From positions 1 through 5,230 of the forward strand of contig JAJFTX010000030.1 in assembly GCA_021372715.1 (NCBI GenBank): a stretch of DNA of 5,230 nt, given 5' to 3'. Origin of the DNA: Methanobacterium sp. (GTDB lineage: Archaea > Methanobacteriota > Methanobacteria > Methanobacteriales > Methanobacteriaceae). Below, piece by piece: positions 4,931 through 5,230 of this stretch (its first letter is position 1; every line of letters starts with the position of its first letter). The position numbers were made by a program, and so were the translations under genes. The notes beneath the pieces are model-generated. The model had not been told where the DNA came from. It worked only from the letters and a program-made list of their open reading frames with translations, and did no database searches.

Positions 4931-5230
4931 TTACTCTCCCCTATCCTTTAAGATTTTAGATGCGCTTAAGGAACCATGTCTTTTATTGAGTATAATTACC
5001 AAGCCCAGCATTACTGCGAGTGTACTGGCCCCTATAACAATACTAGTAAGAACCAGGGCAAATGGAAGAGGATATGAAGCGTTTCCGGCGAAGTTACTTA
5101 TGGTCATGTTGGGCATGAATATATAAACGATTCCTCCAGGCTTATAACCCATGGTGATGATGAACAGATTTACTCCATCACCAATAAATGCTAAACCTAT
5201 TATTTTCTTAATAAGATTATCCAGGAATAA
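4931..5230 (-). CDS. ehbE: EhbE, MnhC/NuoK-like membrane subunit of energy-converting hydrogenase B (5' end beyond window)
   Basis: The frame stays open from the TAA at 4931-4933 to the right edge, so 99 C-terminal residues are visible and the true start lies outside. An ATG at 5150-5152 exists, but it is internal: the codons upstream of it encode IIGLAFIGDGVNLFIIT, which matches the first conserved helix of MnhC/NuoK proteins (a G-x-x-h-x-x-x-x-VNL pattern). The later stretch PLPFALVLTSIVIGAS corresponds to the MnhC hallmark PLPQALVLTAIVIG, with Phe at the usual Gln. Two to three membrane helices are visible, then a short charged tail ending KDRGE. In Mrp antiporters and Mbh/Ehb-type hydrogenases this small subunit sits beside the MrpD-like subunit in the ion-translocating arm. 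It lies 72 nt upstream of ehbF on the same strand. The assignment rests on these motifs and on gene order; the letter E is less certain than the family. Confidence 0.88.
   Translation of the reverse strand, partial: LFLDNLIKKIIGLAFIGDGVNLFIITMGYKPGGIVYIFMPNMTISNFAGNASYPLPFALVLTSIVIGASTLAVMLGLVIILNKRHGSLSASKILKDRGE

Noticed and set aside
4911..5126. A plus-strand 71-codon frame opposite ehbE
   Set aside because: It is a shadow of the minus-strand MnhC-like gene, which has recognisable conserved motifs. It has no supporting ribosome site.
5150..5152. ATG that could be taken as the start of a 73-residue protein
   Set aside because: The frame continues upstream to the window edge and encodes the conserved VNL helix of MnhC/NuoK, so this is an internal methionine.

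Overview
The window is an internal slice of a methanogen energy-converting [NiFe]-hydrogenase B (Ehb) operon, read entirely on the minus strand, so transcription runs from high to low coordinates. Eight genes are visible in full or large part, in the order ehbE (5' end outside the window), ehbF, ehbG, ehbH, ehbI, ehbJ, ehbK, ehbL. The first six codons of a probable ehbM lie at the left edge. This is the gene order I recall for the 17-gene ehbA-Q operon of Methanothermobacter. The AT-rich sequence, strong Shine-Dalgarno sites, a 14-motif polyferredoxin next to Mrp-like membrane subunits, and the unbroken order point to an archaeon of the Methanobacteriales, most likely Methanobacterium or a relative. 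In Methanococcus, as I recall, ehb genes are scattered.

Layout, in order of transcription. 5230-4931 is an MnhC/NuoK-like subunit. A 72-nt spacer with a perfect 8-bp inverted repeat follows. 4858-1984 is a tight run of five membrane proteins: the MrpD/NuoN-like EhbF, the small EhbG, the MbhE-like EhbH, the MnhB-like EhbI, and EhbJ. They are joined by an 8-nt overlap, a TAAATG junction, or gaps of 2-10 nt. A 73-nt AT-rich spacer follows. 1910-70 holds two soluble iron-sulfur proteins, polyferredoxin EhbK and 2[4Fe-4S] ferredoxin EhbL, overlapping by ATGA. A 51-nt spacer then leads to the start of the next gene. No RNA genes, CRISPR arrays, transposons or plus-strand genes were found.

How the genes work together (family knowledge plus inference): Ehb couples ion flow through its Mrp-antiporter-like membrane arm (EhbE-EhbJ here) to the uphill reduction of ferredoxin by H2 at a [NiFe] hydrogenase module (EhbM/EhbN, mostly outside the window). 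EhbL and EhbK carry the electrons. The reduced ferredoxin is thought to feed autotrophic CO2 fixation rather than the main methanogenic pathway.

The operon itself is known biology, and I see no new system. The points most worth a second look are inside the proteins. EhbF keeps the TM5 glutamate and TM12 lysine of antiporter-like subunits but appears to lack the TM7, TM8 and TM11 lysines. The first EhbK cluster motif lacks its second cysteine, which suggests a [3Fe-4S] site.
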